A DNA stretch of 64,000 nt from Pseudomonas frederiksbergensis (GCF_003732275.1 NZ_MOBM01000020.1:124001-188000), one strand, 5' to 3'. Positions 16,502 through 27,885 are shown, numbered from the stretch's first letter. The notes: generated by a model from the letters alone, not told the origin. A program made the numbers and translations.

Positions 16502-18481
16502 ATGATGAAGGAGCAATCGATTGAGTTTCGCGCCGGAGAGGCGCATACGCCGCATTCTGCACCCCTCGCCATGACCCGTTCCACCCAATCTTCCACGCTC
16601 AATAGCCGAATCGAGCTTTACACCCAGGAGGCGATGGTCAACTGGCTAGGCCCGTTTCAGCTTATGCGCACGGGCTTGCAATCGGCTGCGGCCACCACGA
16701 TGGGTGCCTTCGCGGACCCACGCGATGTGTCGGCCATGCTCAACCCTCGGAACGCTAACCCGCCCATCCAGGTGCCTGCCGACGGTGACGTGTGGATCGA
16801 CTATCTGGCCGACACCGGCGATGGCTGGGACTCTACCTATTCGATGGCGCTGTGCGTCAGCCATGCTGTCGAGTTGCCCCAGCACCAGCTCTCGCTGCCG
16901 CGCGGCGACGTGTTGCTGCTCGGCGGCGATCAGGTCTATCCCACACCGGCCCAATCCGGCTACCGCACCCGCTTCCTGGATCCCTTCCGCGCCGCCTTTC
17001 CCGCGCCGGTACCCAAGGAGCGCCCTAATGACCAGGACCAGCCCGTGCGGCAGCCGGATGCACCGTGGATATTGGCGACACCCGGCAATCACGATTGGTA
17101 TGACGGTCTGCGCGGCTTCTCCCGACTGTTTTGCGAGCAAAAGCCCATTGGCGGCTGGGAAACCCGCCAGCGCACCAGTTACTACGTGCTGCAGCTGCCC
17201 AATGGCTGGTGGGTCTGGGGCCTGGACCTGCAATTGGAGTCCATGATCGACCGGGAGCAGAAACGATACTTCAAAGAGATGCACGCCAAACTGCAGCCAG
17301 GCGATCGCGTGATTCTCTGCACGCCCGAGCCAAGCTGGGTGGACGAGGCTGAACGGCTGGCACGCGAGGAGAGCAAGGCCTTGCCCTCGATCGAAACCCA
17401 GACGCCGCGCTTTCGCAGCCTGCGCGAGATCGAGGAACTATTGGGTGACCACCTGGCAGTAGTCTTGGCCGGAGACTCGCACCACTACGCGCGCTACCAG
17501 CCAAAAGCTGGCACCCAGGCACCGCAGCGCATCACCTGCGGAGGCGGTGGCGCCTTCTTGAATGCCACACATCAGCTCCCGGATCCGCCCAAGCCGATCA
17601 ACGTTGGCGGAACCCGGCAGCACTACGAGCTGGCAGCGGTCTACCCGGACAAAAAGACCTCCGAGCAACTGCGTAACCGGGCATGGCGGCTACCTACCCG
17701 CAATCTCTCGTTCTGCGGCATGCTGGCCATCTTGTACCTGCTATTCGACTGGATGGTACAAAGCGCAAGCACGGTGCCCCACCCGGCACGAGGCAACCGC
17801 AGCCTGATGGACGTGTTGTCTGACCTCCAAGCGTCTATTTCCAACATCGGCGAAGTTTGGCGACAGCTGCTCCTGGTCTTGTCACACAGTCCTTCGTCGG
17901 TGATGTTCGCCGTGATCATTGTGCTGGGGTGCGCAGTATTCTCAGCCGCCGGGGTCAAGCGCACCCGAAAGCTCGCCTATGCGATTGGCGCTGCTCACGG
18001 GGTACTTCATCTGGGACTGGCGATCGGGCTGCTATGGCTGATGGGCCGTGTCAACATTCACTACTTGCAGTTCGAGGTAGAAAACCTGCACCAGGTTTTG
18101 TTGTTCCTGGCGGAGACGCTGGTACTCGGCGGCAGTTTGGGAGGCCTGTTGTTCGGTGCATGGATGGTGATGGGCAACACCTTTTGGGGGCTACACAGCG
18201 AGGCGGTTTTTTCCTCGCAGTGCATCGCCGACCACAAATGCTTCCTGCGCATGCATTTCAAAGGCGACCAACTCACCCTTTACCCACTCAAGCTGGAGAA
18301 AGTCTGCCGGCGCTGGTCCCTGGGGTCAGGAGTCGCCAAACTGGCGAAGGTGCAGCGCACCTGGAGGTTGCGGGCAACGCCTGAAAGTACAGGCCCGCGA
18401 TTCGTGCCAGCCTCGGGTGCGCTCGAACTGCAACTGATCGAGCCACCCATCGAGATTCAGCGTGGAAGAACCGCCCCGTAG
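16502..18481 (+). CDS. Calcineurin-like metallophosphoesterase with C-terminal membrane domain
   Basis: A 659-residue protein. The first 380 residues hold metallophosphoesterase motifs: LLLGGDQVYPTP, GNHDWYDGL and AGDSHHYARY, giving the Asp, Asn and His ligands of a dinuclear site (the first motif has GGDQVY rather than GDxxY with a preceding DxH). After about residue 395 come hydrophobic segments consistent with four transmembrane helices (for example FCGMLAILYLLFDWMV and VMFAVIIVLGCAVFSAAG). A cytosolic or periplasmic tail of about 100 residues follows. There is no N-terminal signal. GGAGG lies before two adjacent ATGs (16502 and 16505), and the second has better spacing. The substrate is unknown; neighbours give no clue. 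Confidence 0.75.
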   Translation: MMKEQSIEFRAGEAHTPHSAPLAMTRSTQSSTLNSRIELYTQEAMVNWLGPFQLMRTGLQSAAATTMGAFADPRDVSAMLNPRNANPPIQVPADGDVWIDYLADTGDGWDSTYSMALCVSHAVELPQHQLSLPRGDVLLLGGDQVYPTPAQSGYRTRFLDPFRAAFPAPVPKERPNDQDQPVRQPDAPWILATPGNHDWYDGLRGFSRLFCEQKPIGGWETRQRTSYYVLQLPNGWWVWGLDLQLESMIDREQKRYFKEMHAKLQPGDRVILCTPEPSWVDEAERLAREESKALPSIETQTPRFRSLREIEELLGDHLAVVLAGDSHHYARYQPKAGTQAPQRITCGGGGAFLNATHQLPDPPKPINVGGTRQHYELAAVYPDKKTSEQLRNRAWRLPTRNLSFCGMLAILYLLFDWMVQSASTVPHPARGNRSLMDVLSDLQASISNIGEVWRQLLLVLSHSPSSVMFAVIIVLGCAVFSAAGVKRTRKLAYAIGAAHGVLHLGLAIGLLWLMGRVNIHYLQFEVENLHQVLLFLAETLVLGGSLGGLLFGAWMVMGNTFWGLHSEAVFSSQCIADHKCFLRMHFKGDQLTLYPLKLEKVCRRWSLGSGVAKLAKVQRTWRLRATPESTGPRFVPASGALELQLIEPPIEIQRGRTAP

Positions 18482-18576
18482 GAGCCAGCGGTGCGGCAAG
18501 CCTGGCTCTTACAGGTTCGACTTTCCTTTAAATGACTGGCATTACGGCACGACACCTGTCGCAGATGAAGCAGATA

Positions 18577-20253
<1,677 letters not shown>

Positions 20254-20267
20254 CTACATTTGGCGAT

Positions 20268-20279
20268 GTTAACGTTAAC
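20268..20279. promoter_or_regulatory. Candidate LacI-family operator
   Basis: A perfect 12-bp palindrome, GTTAACGTTAAC, lies in the divergent scrY / ABC-importer promoter region with the central CG typical of LacI-family operators. It is 31 bp before the binding-protein start. A weaker dyad, GTCAA-AA-TTGAC, is at 20210-20221. The linked LacI-type regulator at 26172 is the likely ligand; this is inferred. Confidence 0.6.
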
Positions 20280-20309
20280 TTTTCTAAAAACAAAAATAAA
20301 GAGGGCTTT

Positions 20310-21584
20310 ATGAAACAGCTTAAATCTCTTCTTCCAGCAGCACTGCTCACCCTTTGTGCCGGGCTTCCATCCCTCTCGAACGCAGCCGATTTGACGATCT
20401 CCTGCGGCGCGGTGGGTGCGGAGTTACAACTCTGCAAAGAGGCTGTCGAGGCGTGGTCGAAACAGACCGGCAACCACGTCGAGGTGGTCTCAACACCTAA
20501 CTCGGCAACCGAGAGGTTGTCGTTCTACCAACAGATCCTCAGTGCGCAGTCCAGCGACATCGACATCATTCAAATCGATATGGTGTGGCCGGGGATGCTG
20601 GCCAAACATCTGATGGATCTGCGCGAGGTGCTTCCTGCCAACGCAACACAAGGCTACTTCCAGGCACAGGTGGATAACGCCACGGTGAACGGACGGCTGG
20701 TGACGATGCCGTGGTTCACCGACTCGGGTCTGCTGTATTACCGCAAGGACTTGCTCGAGAAGTACAACCAGCAGGTTCCCCAGACGTGGGAGGAAATGAC
20801 CGCTACCGCCAGGAATATTCAACAGGCCGAGCGCACTGCCGGGAATCCCAATGCGTGGGGTTACATCTTTCAGGGGCGCGCCTACGAGGGCCTGACGTGT
20901 AATGCGCTGGAGTGGATCAGCAGCCAACCGCAAGGCGGGCTGGTCAATCCACGAGGCGACATCGTGGTCAACAGTCAGGCCTCGAGAACGGCGTTGACCC
21001 TGGCGAAAAGCTGGGTAGGAGACATCTCCCCGCGTGGCGTACTCAATTACACCGAGGAGGAAGGCCGGGGCGTATTCCAGTCGGGAAATGCGCTGTTCAT
21101 GCGTAACTGGCCGTATGTCTGGGCCTTGGTGCAAAGCCAGGACAGCGCGGTAAAAGACAAGGTCGGGGTCGCTCCCCTGCCCCGTGGCGGCGAGACCGGC
21201 AGCCATGCCTCCACCCTCGGTGGCTGGGGTCTGGCGGTATCGCGTTACAGCGCCCATCCAAAACTTGCCGCAGAGCTGGTGAGCTACCTGACCAGTGCCC
21301 AAGAGCAAAAACGCCGTGCCCTGATAGGCGCCTATAACCCGGTGATCGAGTCGCTGTACCAAGACCCCGAATTGCTCGCGGCCATGCCTTATTACGCTCA
21401 GCTGCACACCATTCTCAACGATGGGGTCATGCGCCCCGCCTCAATAACCGCCGATCGCTATCCACGGGTCTCCAATGCATTCTTCGATCGAGTGCATGGC
21501 GTGCTGGCGGGCGAGTTGCCTGTGGATCAGGCGCTGGCCGAGCTGGAAAGCGAACTCACACGCATCAAACGCCGGAACTGGTAA
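20310..21584 (+). CDS. Sugar ABC transporter substrate-binding protein (family 1)
   Basis: A 424-residue periplasmic protein with a signal peptide ending around SLSNA before ADLTISCGAVG. It is a family-1 extracellular solute-binding protein of the trehalose/maltose/sucrose (ThuE-like) type, with the characteristic TMPWFTDSGLLYYRKDL segment in the hinge region and GGWGLAVSRYS later. GAGGG precedes the ATG at 20310; the long upstream open frame is not coding. It is the first gene of a five-gene run of binding protein, two permeases, ATPase and GH32 hydrolase, with close spacing or overlap throughout. The sugar is inferred from the sucrase gene. Confidence 0.88.
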   Translation: MKQLKSLLPAALLTLCAGLPSLSNAADLTISCGAVGAELQLCKEAVEAWSKQTGNHVEVVSTPNSATERLSFYQQILSAQSSDIDIIQIDMVWPGMLAKHLMDLREVLPANATQGYFQAQVDNATVNGRLVTMPWFTDSGLLYYRKDLLEKYNQQVPQTWEEMTATARNIQQAERTAGNPNAWGYIFQGRAYEGLTCNALEWISSQPQGGLVNPRGDIVVNSQASRTALTLAKSWVGDISPRGVLNYTEEEGRGVFQSGNALFMRNWPYVWALVQSQDSAVKDKVGVAPLPRGGETGSHASTLGGWGLAVSRYSAHPKLAAELVSYLTSAQEQKRRALIGAYNPVIESLYQDPELLAAMPYYAQLHTILNDGVMRPASITADRYPRVSNAFFDRVHGVLAGELPVDQALAELESELTRIKRRNW

Positions 21585-21605
21585 GCCACAAGGAAGAAAA
21601 TCACC

Positions 21606-22568
21606 ATGTCTGTTTCTACTACCCATGTCCCCTGTGACGAGCTTCTGCTCACCAGGGAAACGCCCGTACAACGACGCCGGGTACGCGCCGCCTGGCTGTT
21701 TCTGACACCGATGCTGTTGTGTCTGGCCCTGGTGGCAGCCTGGCCGCTATTGCGCACATTCTGGTTCAGCCTGACCGACGCCAGTCTGTCGGACACCGGT
21801 GGCGGAACCTTCATAGGTTTGAGCAATTATCTGTTCCACAACGGCTCCAGCTGGTCGGGCATCCTGGTCGATCCGCAATGGTGGAACGCGGTGCGCAACA
21901 CCTTGCATTTCACCGTGGTGTCGGTGGGGCTGGAAGTCGTACTGGGACTGTTGGTGGCATTGCTGCTGAACATCAAGTTCACCGGACGTTCTCTGGTGCG
22001 GGCGATGATTCTGATTCCCTGGGCGATTCCGACCATTGTCTCGGCAAAGATCTGGTCATGGATGCTTAACGACCAGTTCGGCATCATCAATCACATGATG
22101 CTGAGCCTCGGCCTGATTGACGCGCCCCTGGCCTGGACGGCCGATGCGGACCTGTCGATGTGGGCGGTGATCCTCGTCGACGTCTGGAAGACCGTCCCTT
22201 TTGTCACACTACTGATGCTGGCGGCCTTGCAGATGTTGCCGAGCGATTGCTACGAAGCCGCGAGGGTCGATGGCATTCATCCGCTGAAAGTGTTCTGGCG
22301 TGTCACCCTTCCCCTATTGATGCCTGCACTGTTGGTGGCGGCGATCTTCCGCATCCTCGACTCGCTGCGGGTATTCGACGTGATCTATGTGCTGACCTCG
22401 AACTCGTCGAGCACCATGAGCATGTCGGTGTATGCCCGCCAGCACCTGGTGGAGTTCCAGGACGTCGGTTACGGCAGCGCGGCCTCGACGCTGCTGTTTC
22501 TGGTGGTTGCGGTCATCGCCATGCTTTATCTCTACCTCGGACGCCGTCAACTGGAGGTCCGGTCATGA
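21606..22568 (+). CDS. Sugar ABC transporter permease 1 (MalF-like)
   Basis: A 320-residue inner-membrane protein with about six transmembrane segments, the first near residues 35-55. It has the EAA loop in its second half (DCYEAARVDGIHPLKVFWRV), which docks to the ATPase. It follows the binding-protein gene by 21 bp, and its stop overlaps the next permease start by 4 bp. Sucrose-type disaccharide specificity is inferred from the operon. Confidence 0.9.
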   Translation: MSVSTTHVPCDELLLTRETPVQRRRVRAAWLFLTPMLLCLALVAAWPLLRTFWFSLTDASLSDTGGGTFIGLSNYLFHNGSSWSGILVDPQWWNAVRNTLHFTVVSVGLEVVLGLLVALLLNIKFTGRSLVRAMILIPWAIPTIVSAKIWSWMLNDQFGIINHMMLSLGLIDAPLAWTADADLSMWAVILVDVWKTVPFVTLLMLAALQMLPSDCYEAARVDGIHPLKVFWRVTLPLLMPALLVAAIFRILDSLRVFDVIYVLTSNSSSTMSMSVYARQHLVEFQDVGYGSAASTLLFLVVAVIAMLYLYLGRRQLEVRS

Positions 22569-23407
22569 ACCTGCGCCTACTAAAAAAAGCACTGTTGCGC
22601 CTCGGATTCTGGTGCCTGATCGGGGTATTGCTGCTGTATGCGGTTTTCCCTTTCTACTACGCCATCGTGACTTCGCTGAAGCCATCCAGCGCCTTGTTCG
22701 AGGTGAGCTACTGGATCGATAACCCCGACTTCTCCAATTACGCGGCGGTACTCAACCAATCCTCATTCCTGCTAGCTATCGGCAACTCGCTGGTGGTTGC
22801 GCTTAGCGTGGTGACGCTGGCGTTGTTCCTCAGCGTGACCGCCGCCTATGCCTTGGGCCGGGTGAAGTTCCGTGGGCGTGGCACGGTGTTGATGATGGTC
22901 CTTGGTGTGTCGATGTTTCCTCAGGTCGCGGTGTTGTCGGGACTGTTCGAAGTGATCCGCGCGCTGGGCCTGTACAACACGTCCTGGGCGTTGATTCTGA
23001 GCTACACGATTTTCACCCTGCCCTTCACCGTCTGGGTGCTGACCACATTCATGGGGCAACTGCCCCATGAACTGGAAGAAGCGGCAATCATGGATGGCGC
23101 TTCACCCTGGGTCACGCTGACCCGCGTGCTGCTGCCCCTGCTCTGGCCCGCACTGGTTACCACTGGCTTATTGGCCTTCATCGCCGCGTGGAACGAGTTC
23201 CTGTTTGCCCTGACCTTCACCCTCACCGACACCCAACGCACGGTGCCGGTCGCCATCGCCTTGATTTCCGGCGGCAGCCCCCATGAGTTGCCTTGGGGGT
23301 TGTTGATGGCTGCATCGGTGCTGGTCACCGTCCCACTGGTGATTCTGGTGCTGATCTTCCAGCGCCGAATCGTTTCCGGTCTCACTGCCGGCGCGTTAAA
23401 GGGTTGA
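22565..23407 (+). CDS. Sugar ABC transporter permease 2 (MalG-like)
   Basis: A 280-residue partner permease with six predicted transmembrane helices and an EAA loop (ELEEAAIMDGASPWVTLTRV). The ATG at 22565 overlaps the preceding permease stop (ATGA), which fixes the start. The longer upstream frame is a shadow of the first permease. It forms the heterodimeric channel with permease 1. Confidence 0.9.
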   Translation: MNLRLLKKALLRLGFWCLIGVLLLYAVFPFYYAIVTSLKPSSALFEVSYWIDNPDFSNYAAVLNQSSFLLAIGNSLVVALSVVTLALFLSVTAAYALGRVKFRGRGTVLMMVLGVSMFPQVAVLSGLFEVIRALGLYNTSWALILSYTIFTLPFTVWVLTTFMGQLPHELEEAAIMDGASPWVTLTRVLLPLLWPALVTTGLLAFIAAWNEFLFALTFTLTDTQRTVPVAIALISGGSPHELPWGLLMAASVLVTVPLVILVLIFQRRIVSGLTAGALKG

Positions 23408-23434
23408 TGCCCAACAAAGACAAGGAACAGCATC

Positions 23435-24580
23435 GTGATCAAATTGAAACTGGACAACGTGAACAAACAATTGGGCGGCGCGCGGATTCTTCGCGACGTC
23501 AGCCTGGAAATCGCGGCGGGTGAATTCGTGGTGTTCGTCGGCCCTTCGGGCTGCGGAAAATCGACCCTGCTGCGACTGATTGCAGGACTGGATTCGATCT
23601 GCGGCGGCGACCTGCTGATCGACGGGCGTCGGGTCAACGACCTGGAGCCGCGCGAGCGTGGCGTCGGCATGGTATTTCAGTCCTATGCGCTGTACCCGCA
23701 CATGAGCGTCTACGACAACATCAGCTTTGGTCTCAAACTGGCCAAGACTGAAAAGACCAGCCTGCGCGAGCGTGTGCTGAAAACGGCGCAAATCCTGCAG
23801 TTGGACAAACTGCTGCAACGCAAGCCAAAGGAACTGTCCGGCGGGCAGCGTCAGCGTGTGGCCATGGGCAGGGCCATGGCGCGGGAACCGGACATTTTGT
23901 TGTTCGATGAGCCGCTCTCCAACCTGGATGCGTCCTTGCGGGTGCAGATGCGCAACGAAATCGCCCGGCTGCATGACCGACTGGGCTCGACCATGATCTA
24001 CGTCACCCACGATCAGGTTGAAGCGATGACCCTGGCCGATAAAATTGTCGTGCTTAATGGTGGTCGCGTAGAACAGGTCGGCTCACCGCGCGAACTCTAT
24101 GAGCGCCCGGCCAGCCGCTTTGTCGCCGGTTTTCTCGGTTCGCCCCGGATGAATTTTCTGCCGGCACGCCTGCAAGCGCCAGGCGAAACCAGCCTGGTCG
24201 ACACCCTCGTATGGGGTATCACGTCCCTGCCCTTCGACAGCTCGAAGCTGGCGGCCGGTACGCAGCTGACCCTGGGGATTCGCCCGGAGCACCTGTCGCT
24301 CAAGGCAGCGGATGGAACCGCCGGCGTGGTCGTGACCGCGGTCGAATACCTGGGCAGCGAAACCTATGTGCACCTTGAGACAGGTCAGGACGAGCCACTG
24401 ATCTGTCGTTGCGAAGTCAGCGCTGGCTGGCAGGCAGGCGATCGGGTCGAGCTGCAACTGGACATCGACAACCTGCACCTGTTCGACGCCGACGGCGCGG
24501 CCTTGAGCCGTCATCCACACGCCATTGAAACCCTGCCGGATGGCGTTTCACAACGCCCGGTACGAGCAAGTGCCCTATGA
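23435..24580 (+). CDS. Sugar ABC transporter ATPase (MalK/UgpC type)
   Basis: A 381-residue ATPase starting at a GTG codon behind AAGGA. It shows Walker A GPSGCGKS (residues 36-43), signature LSGGQRQRVAMGRA, Walker B ILLFDEP and the D-loop SNLD. A C-terminal OB/TOBE regulatory extension follows, as in MalK, UgpC and MsmK. It energises the two permeases encoded just upstream. Its TGA overlaps the ATG of the hydrolase gene. Confidence 0.92.
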   Translation: MIKLKLDNVNKQLGGARILRDVSLEIAAGEFVVFVGPSGCGKSTLLRLIAGLDSICGGDLLIDGRRVNDLEPRERGVGMVFQSYALYPHMSVYDNISFGLKLAKTEKTSLRERVLKTAQILQLDKLLQRKPKELSGGQRQRVAMGRAMAREPDILLFDEPLSNLDASLRVQMRNEIARLHDRLGSTMIYVTHDQVEAMTLADKIVVLNGGRVEQVGSPRELYERPASRFVAGFLGSPRMNFLPARLQAPGETSLVDTLVWGITSLPFDSSKLAAGTQLTLGIRPEHLSLKAADGTAGVVVTAVEYLGSETYVHLETGQDEPLICRCEVSAGWQAGDRVELQLDIDNLHLFDADGAALSRHPHAIETLPDGVSQRPVRASAL

Positions 24581-26079
24581 CTGTGTCTTTGAATTCCATG
24601 AGTGTTCCAATGTCCGCTGCCCTTGATATTGCGCAGCATGCGCTGCGTGATGGTCTGTCTCGCGTCATCGACGATTATCGTCCCGGTTATCATCTTGCCC
24701 CTCCAGCGGGCTGGATGAACGACCCTAACGGGGTGGTGTACTTTCGTGGCGAATACCACGTGTTCTATCAACACCACCCCTTCGAAGCAAAATGGGGCCC
24801 GATGTATTGGGGGCATGCCAAGAGTGCCGATCTGGTCTATTGGCAGCATCTGCCCATTGCGCTGGCGCCCGGCGATGACTTCGACCGCGACGGTTGTTTT
24901 TCCGGTAGCGCGGTGGTGTGTGGCGATACCCTGGCGCTGATCTACACCGGGCACACCTGGCTGGGGGACGTGGGTGACGAGCGCTCGATCCGTCAAGTTC
25001 AGTGCCTGGCCACCAGCACCGACGGCATCCGGTTCGTCAAGCATGGCGCCGTCATTGAAACCGCGCCGCAAGACTCGATCATGCACTTTCGTGACCCCAA
25101 GGTATGGCAGGAGGATGACTGCTGGTACCTGATTGCCGGCGCGCGTCTGGGCGATGTGCCGCTGCTGCCGCTGTACCGTTCCACGGATCTGCACACCTGG
25201 GAATTCCTCGACTATGTGTCCAGCGGCAGCGAGGGCGATGGCTATATGTGGGAGTGCCCGGATCTGTTCCGACTGAACGGGCGCGATGTGCTGCTCTACT
25301 CCCCTCAAGGCATGCAACCCGAGGGTTACGAACGGCTGAACAAGTACCAGACCGGTTATCGAGTGGGCCAACTCGACAGCGAATGGCACTTCACCGGCGG
25401 GCCTTTTATCGAGCTGGATAATGGCCACGATTTCTATGCCGCGCAAACGCTCCTGGCCGCCGACGGTCGGCGCCTTGTGTGGGCGTGGCTCGACATGTGG
25501 GAAAGCCCGATGCCGAGCCAGGCCCATCACTGGTGCGGCATGCTCGGTTTACCGCGCGAACTTGAACTGCACGCCGATCACCTTTGCGTATATCCGGCAC
25601 GGGAGCTCACCGCTCTGCGCAAGGCGCCATTGCCGGGCACGCCTTGGTGGGATGAATCGGGAACCCTGTGCGTGCCGCAAGTGAATGGCGACATGCTCGA
25701 AATCCATGTGCATCTGGATTTGCTCGGTTGCACCGACGGCCACCTCGGAATCGCTTTGCGTTGCAGCGACGATGACCATGAAGAAACCCTGCTTTACTAC
25801 GATGCATTGCTGCGGCGTCTGGTGCTGGACCGCAGCCGCTCGGGTGCGCAAGTCACCGGTCAGCGCAGCGTGTCGATAGACCCGACACAAGAGCGACTGG
25901 AATTGCGCGTGTTTCTCGATCGCTCGTCCATCGAGGTATTCGACGAAAACGGCCGCTTCAGCCTCAGCAGTCGCCTCTATCCGCGGCCCGACAGTCTGGG
26001 GGTGAAGCTGTTTGCCGGCGGGAGTGGCGGACGTGTCTCGATTCACAAGGCATGGTCTCTCGACTCTGGATGGTTATGA
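24577..26079 (+). CDS. GH32 sucrose hydrolase (beta-fructofuranosidase)
   Basis: A 500-residue cytosolic glycoside hydrolase of family 32. The nucleophile block WMNDPNG is at residues 46-52, the transition-state stabiliser FRDPK near 170 and the acid/base Glu in WECPDL near 226. A C-terminal beta-sandwich ends the protein. There is no signal peptide, so it acts on imported sugar. Whether sucrose is phosphorylated cannot be told, but ABC import, rather than PTS, predicts free sucrose. The ATG at 24577 overlaps the ATPase stop. ATGs at 24598 and 24610 are also possible starts. Confidence 0.9.
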   Translation: MTVSLNSMSVPMSAALDIAQHALRDGLSRVIDDYRPGYHLAPPAGWMNDPNGVVYFRGEYHVFYQHHPFEAKWGPMYWGHAKSADLVYWQHLPIALAPGDDFDRDGCFSGSAVVCGDTLALIYTGHTWLGDVGDERSIRQVQCLATSTDGIRFVKHGAVIETAPQDSIMHFRDPKVWQEDDCWYLIAGARLGDVPLLPLYRSTDLHTWEFLDYVSSGSEGDGYMWECPDLFRLNGRDVLLYSPQGMQPEGYERLNKYQTGYRVGQLDSEWHFTGGPFIELDNGHDFYAAQTLLAADGRRLVWAWLDMWESPMPSQAHHWCGMLGLPRELELHADHLCVYPARELTALRKAPLPGTPWWDESGTLCVPQVNGDMLEIHVHLDLLGCTDGHLGIALRCSDDDHEETLLYYDALLRRLVLDRSRSGAQVTGQRSVSIDPTQERLELRVFLDRSSIEVFDENGRFSLSSRLYPRPDSLGVKLFAGGSGGRVSIHKAWSLDSGWL

Positions 26080-26171
26080 GCGGCGGATGGCTATGAGCGG
26101 CGTCATTCGAGTCGCGAGAAGCCCGGGCCCTGTGTCATGATCCTGCGTCAACCTGACCGGCCTCGCCTCGC

Positions 26172-27164
26172 ATGACTTCAGTGAAAGACGTTGCACAGCT
26201 GGCCGGCGTGTCCCTGATGACGGTTTCTCGAGCGCTCAACAATCCGGAAAAACTGAGCCCCGAAACCCTTCAGCGGGTGCGTCGCGCCATTGACGAACTG
26301 CAATTCGTACCGAGCCTGTCGGCGCGCAAGATGCGCGGCGACAATCTCCAGTCGCGCACCATCGGTGTGTTCGCACTGGACACCGCGACCACACCGTTCG
26401 CCGTCGAGTTGCTGCTGTCCATCGAACAGACCGCGCAGCAGGCGGGCTGGAATGTGTTCATCCTTAACCTGTTGAGCAACCCGCCCACCGACCAGAATAT
26501 CGACCTGATGTTGTCGCACCGTCCCGACGGGTTGATCTTCAGCGCCATGGGGTTTCGCCAGGTGTGCATTCCCGAGCGCTTGAAGAGCAAACCCCTGGTA
26601 CTCGCCAATTGCCTGGCAGATGACAGTCACCTGGTCAGTTATGTGCCAGACGACGAAACGGGGCAGTATCGGGCCGTACATCACGCGTTGAGCCAGGGTT
26701 ATCGGCGCCCTCTGTGCATCAATCTGCCCAAACAGAGCCTGGCCTGGGAGCTGCGACAAAAAGGCTTGTTGCGTGCCTGTCAGGCATTCGGTCTTGCGCC
26801 TGACGCACTCCTGCAATACGACCTTTCCGATCATGATGCCTATGGTGAAACCGCAGCCATCCTTGACCGGCACATTATTGAAGGACGCCCGGAATTCGAC
26901 ATTCTGATTTGTGGCAACGACCGCATTGCCTTTTGTGCCTATCAGCTGTTGTTGGGCCGTGGCCTGAAGATTCCCGCCGATGTCGCTGTGCTCGGCTATG
27001 ACAACATGATCGGCATCGCCGAACTGTTCATCCCGCCGCTGACCACCGTGCAACTGCCGTACTACGAGATCGGTCGCAATGCGGCCCGGCACCTGATCGA
27101 GGCCCTGGAGGTATCGGGAACCCAGTCGGTTGATTGTCCATTGGTGGTCAGAACGTCGTTATGA
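26172..27164 (+). CDS. LacI-family transcriptional regulator of the sucrose locus
   Basis: A 330-residue repressor. It has the N-terminal LacI helix-turn-helix (SVKDVAQLAGVSLMTVSRAL) and hinge, then a periplasmic-binding-protein-like effector domain with the usual ending motif region (LGYDNMIGIAELFIPPLTTV). It lies 92 bp after the GH32 gene on the same strand. The GTTAACGTTAAC palindrome between scrY and the importer genes is its probable operator. The effector could be sucrose or fructose; the sequence does not decide. Confidence 0.88.
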   Translation: MTSVKDVAQLAGVSLMTVSRALNNPEKLSPETLQRVRRAIDELQFVPSLSARKMRGDNLQSRTIGVFALDTATTPFAVELLLSIEQTAQQAGWNVFILNLLSNPPTDQNIDLMLSHRPDGLIFSAMGFRQVCIPERLKSKPLVLANCLADDSHLVSYVPDDETGQYRAVHHALSQGYRRPLCINLPKQSLAWELRQKGLLRACQAFGLAPDALLQYDLSDHDAYGETAAILDRHIIEGRPEFDILICGNDRIAFCAYQLLLGRGLKIPADVAVLGYDNMIGIAELFIPPLTTVQLPYYEIGRNAARHLIEALEVSGTQSVDCPLVVRTSL

Positions 27165-27174
27165 GCTGTCAAAC

Positions 27175-27208
27175 CCCTTTACCGAGGGGCAAGCCTCTCG
27201 GTAAAGGG
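27175..27208. terminator. Strong hairpin between lacI-type gene and DUF6124-like gene
   Basis: A perfect 12-bp stem (CCCTTTACCGAG / CTCGGTAAAGGG) with a 10-nt loop sits between two convergent genes. No T-run follows, so it may work bidirectionally as an RNA end-stabiliser or a weak terminator. Confidence 0.7.
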
Positions 27209-27216
27209 CTGAGTGA

Positions 27217-27579
27217 TTACTTGGGTGGAACGAAGTTATCCAGCATTCGATTCACCGCCAGTTCAGCCAGCATGATGACTTGCTGAAGCGCCAACAGCGT
27301 ATTGCGATGGGTGCCCTCCATCAATGCAGCAATGTCGCTGGCCATGACACTGGCCGACGCCAGGTTCTCGCACGTTTGAACCAGCAAGGCTTCATGACCG
27401 ACATCCGGCGCAACCATGTACATGGTGCTGGGTTTGCGTGGGGTGTTGTTCATGATCGCTGCCGGGTTGAGGTAGAAATTGAGGGCGCGCTCGGCGGCTT
27501 CGTGGAATTTTTTTGAATCGTCAGATTCGTATGGGGATGCCGGATCGGTATCCGGTGGGTTAGGCGTAACTTTGAACAT
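27217..27579 (-). CDS. DUF6124-like small protein
   Basis: A 120-residue protein beginning MFKVTPNPPDTDPASPYE, with a helical second half (ENLASASVMASDIAALMEG through LALQQVIMLAELAVNRMLDN). This resembles a Pseudomonas-restricted family that I recall as DUF6124, usually found as several paralogues per genome. AGGAG stands 10 bases before the ATG. It is preceded by a roughly 300-nt leader that is unusually rich in pairing segments and also contains a reading frame ending 3 bp before this start. Function unknown. Confidence 0.7.
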   Translation of the reverse strand: MFKVTPNPPDTDPASPYESDDSKKFHEAAERALNFYLNPAAIMNNTPRKPSTMYMVAPDVGHEALLVQTCENLASASVMASDIAALMEGTHRNTLLALQQVIMLAELAVNRMLDNFVPPK

Positions 27580-27582
27580 AAA

Positions 27583-27885
27583 TCAAACTCCTGATACGAG
27601 TTTATTAAAAAGAGCCATCACACTCGCTACCAAACGAAGGTGGTGGCCATACGCGGGTTGGTAGACCGGTCGTATCAGTTCCCGGCGCCCTCGAAAGGAC
27701 CCCGCGCATGACCACCATAATAGGTGACGCGATGCGCCGTGATACGAAACCGGGCTACCAAACCCGATCACTGATTTCAGTGACAGGGAAACGATAGAGC
27801 CCGGCCCATCGGCGCACAAGCCGGCGGATTCTGTCTTAACCGTAGGTAACGGCGCAAGGTCTTGTAGCCCTTCGGGAAGTAACAC
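27583..27885 (-). other. Structured leader / possible leader ORF of the DUF6124-like gene
   Basis: On the minus strand this region holds a 100-codon open frame ending 3 bp before the DUF6124-like ATG, with that gene's Shine-Dalgarno inside its last codons. The same bases are full of complementary blocks. CTACCAA occurs at about 27627 and 27755 and its complement TTGGTAG at about 27657, so one segment can pair with either of two partners. CGTATCA (27671) pairs with TGATACG (27740), and TCACTGA-TT-TCAGTGA forms a hairpin at 27767-27782. I cannot tell whether it acts as a regulatory RNA, a translated leader or both. Confidence 0.45.
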
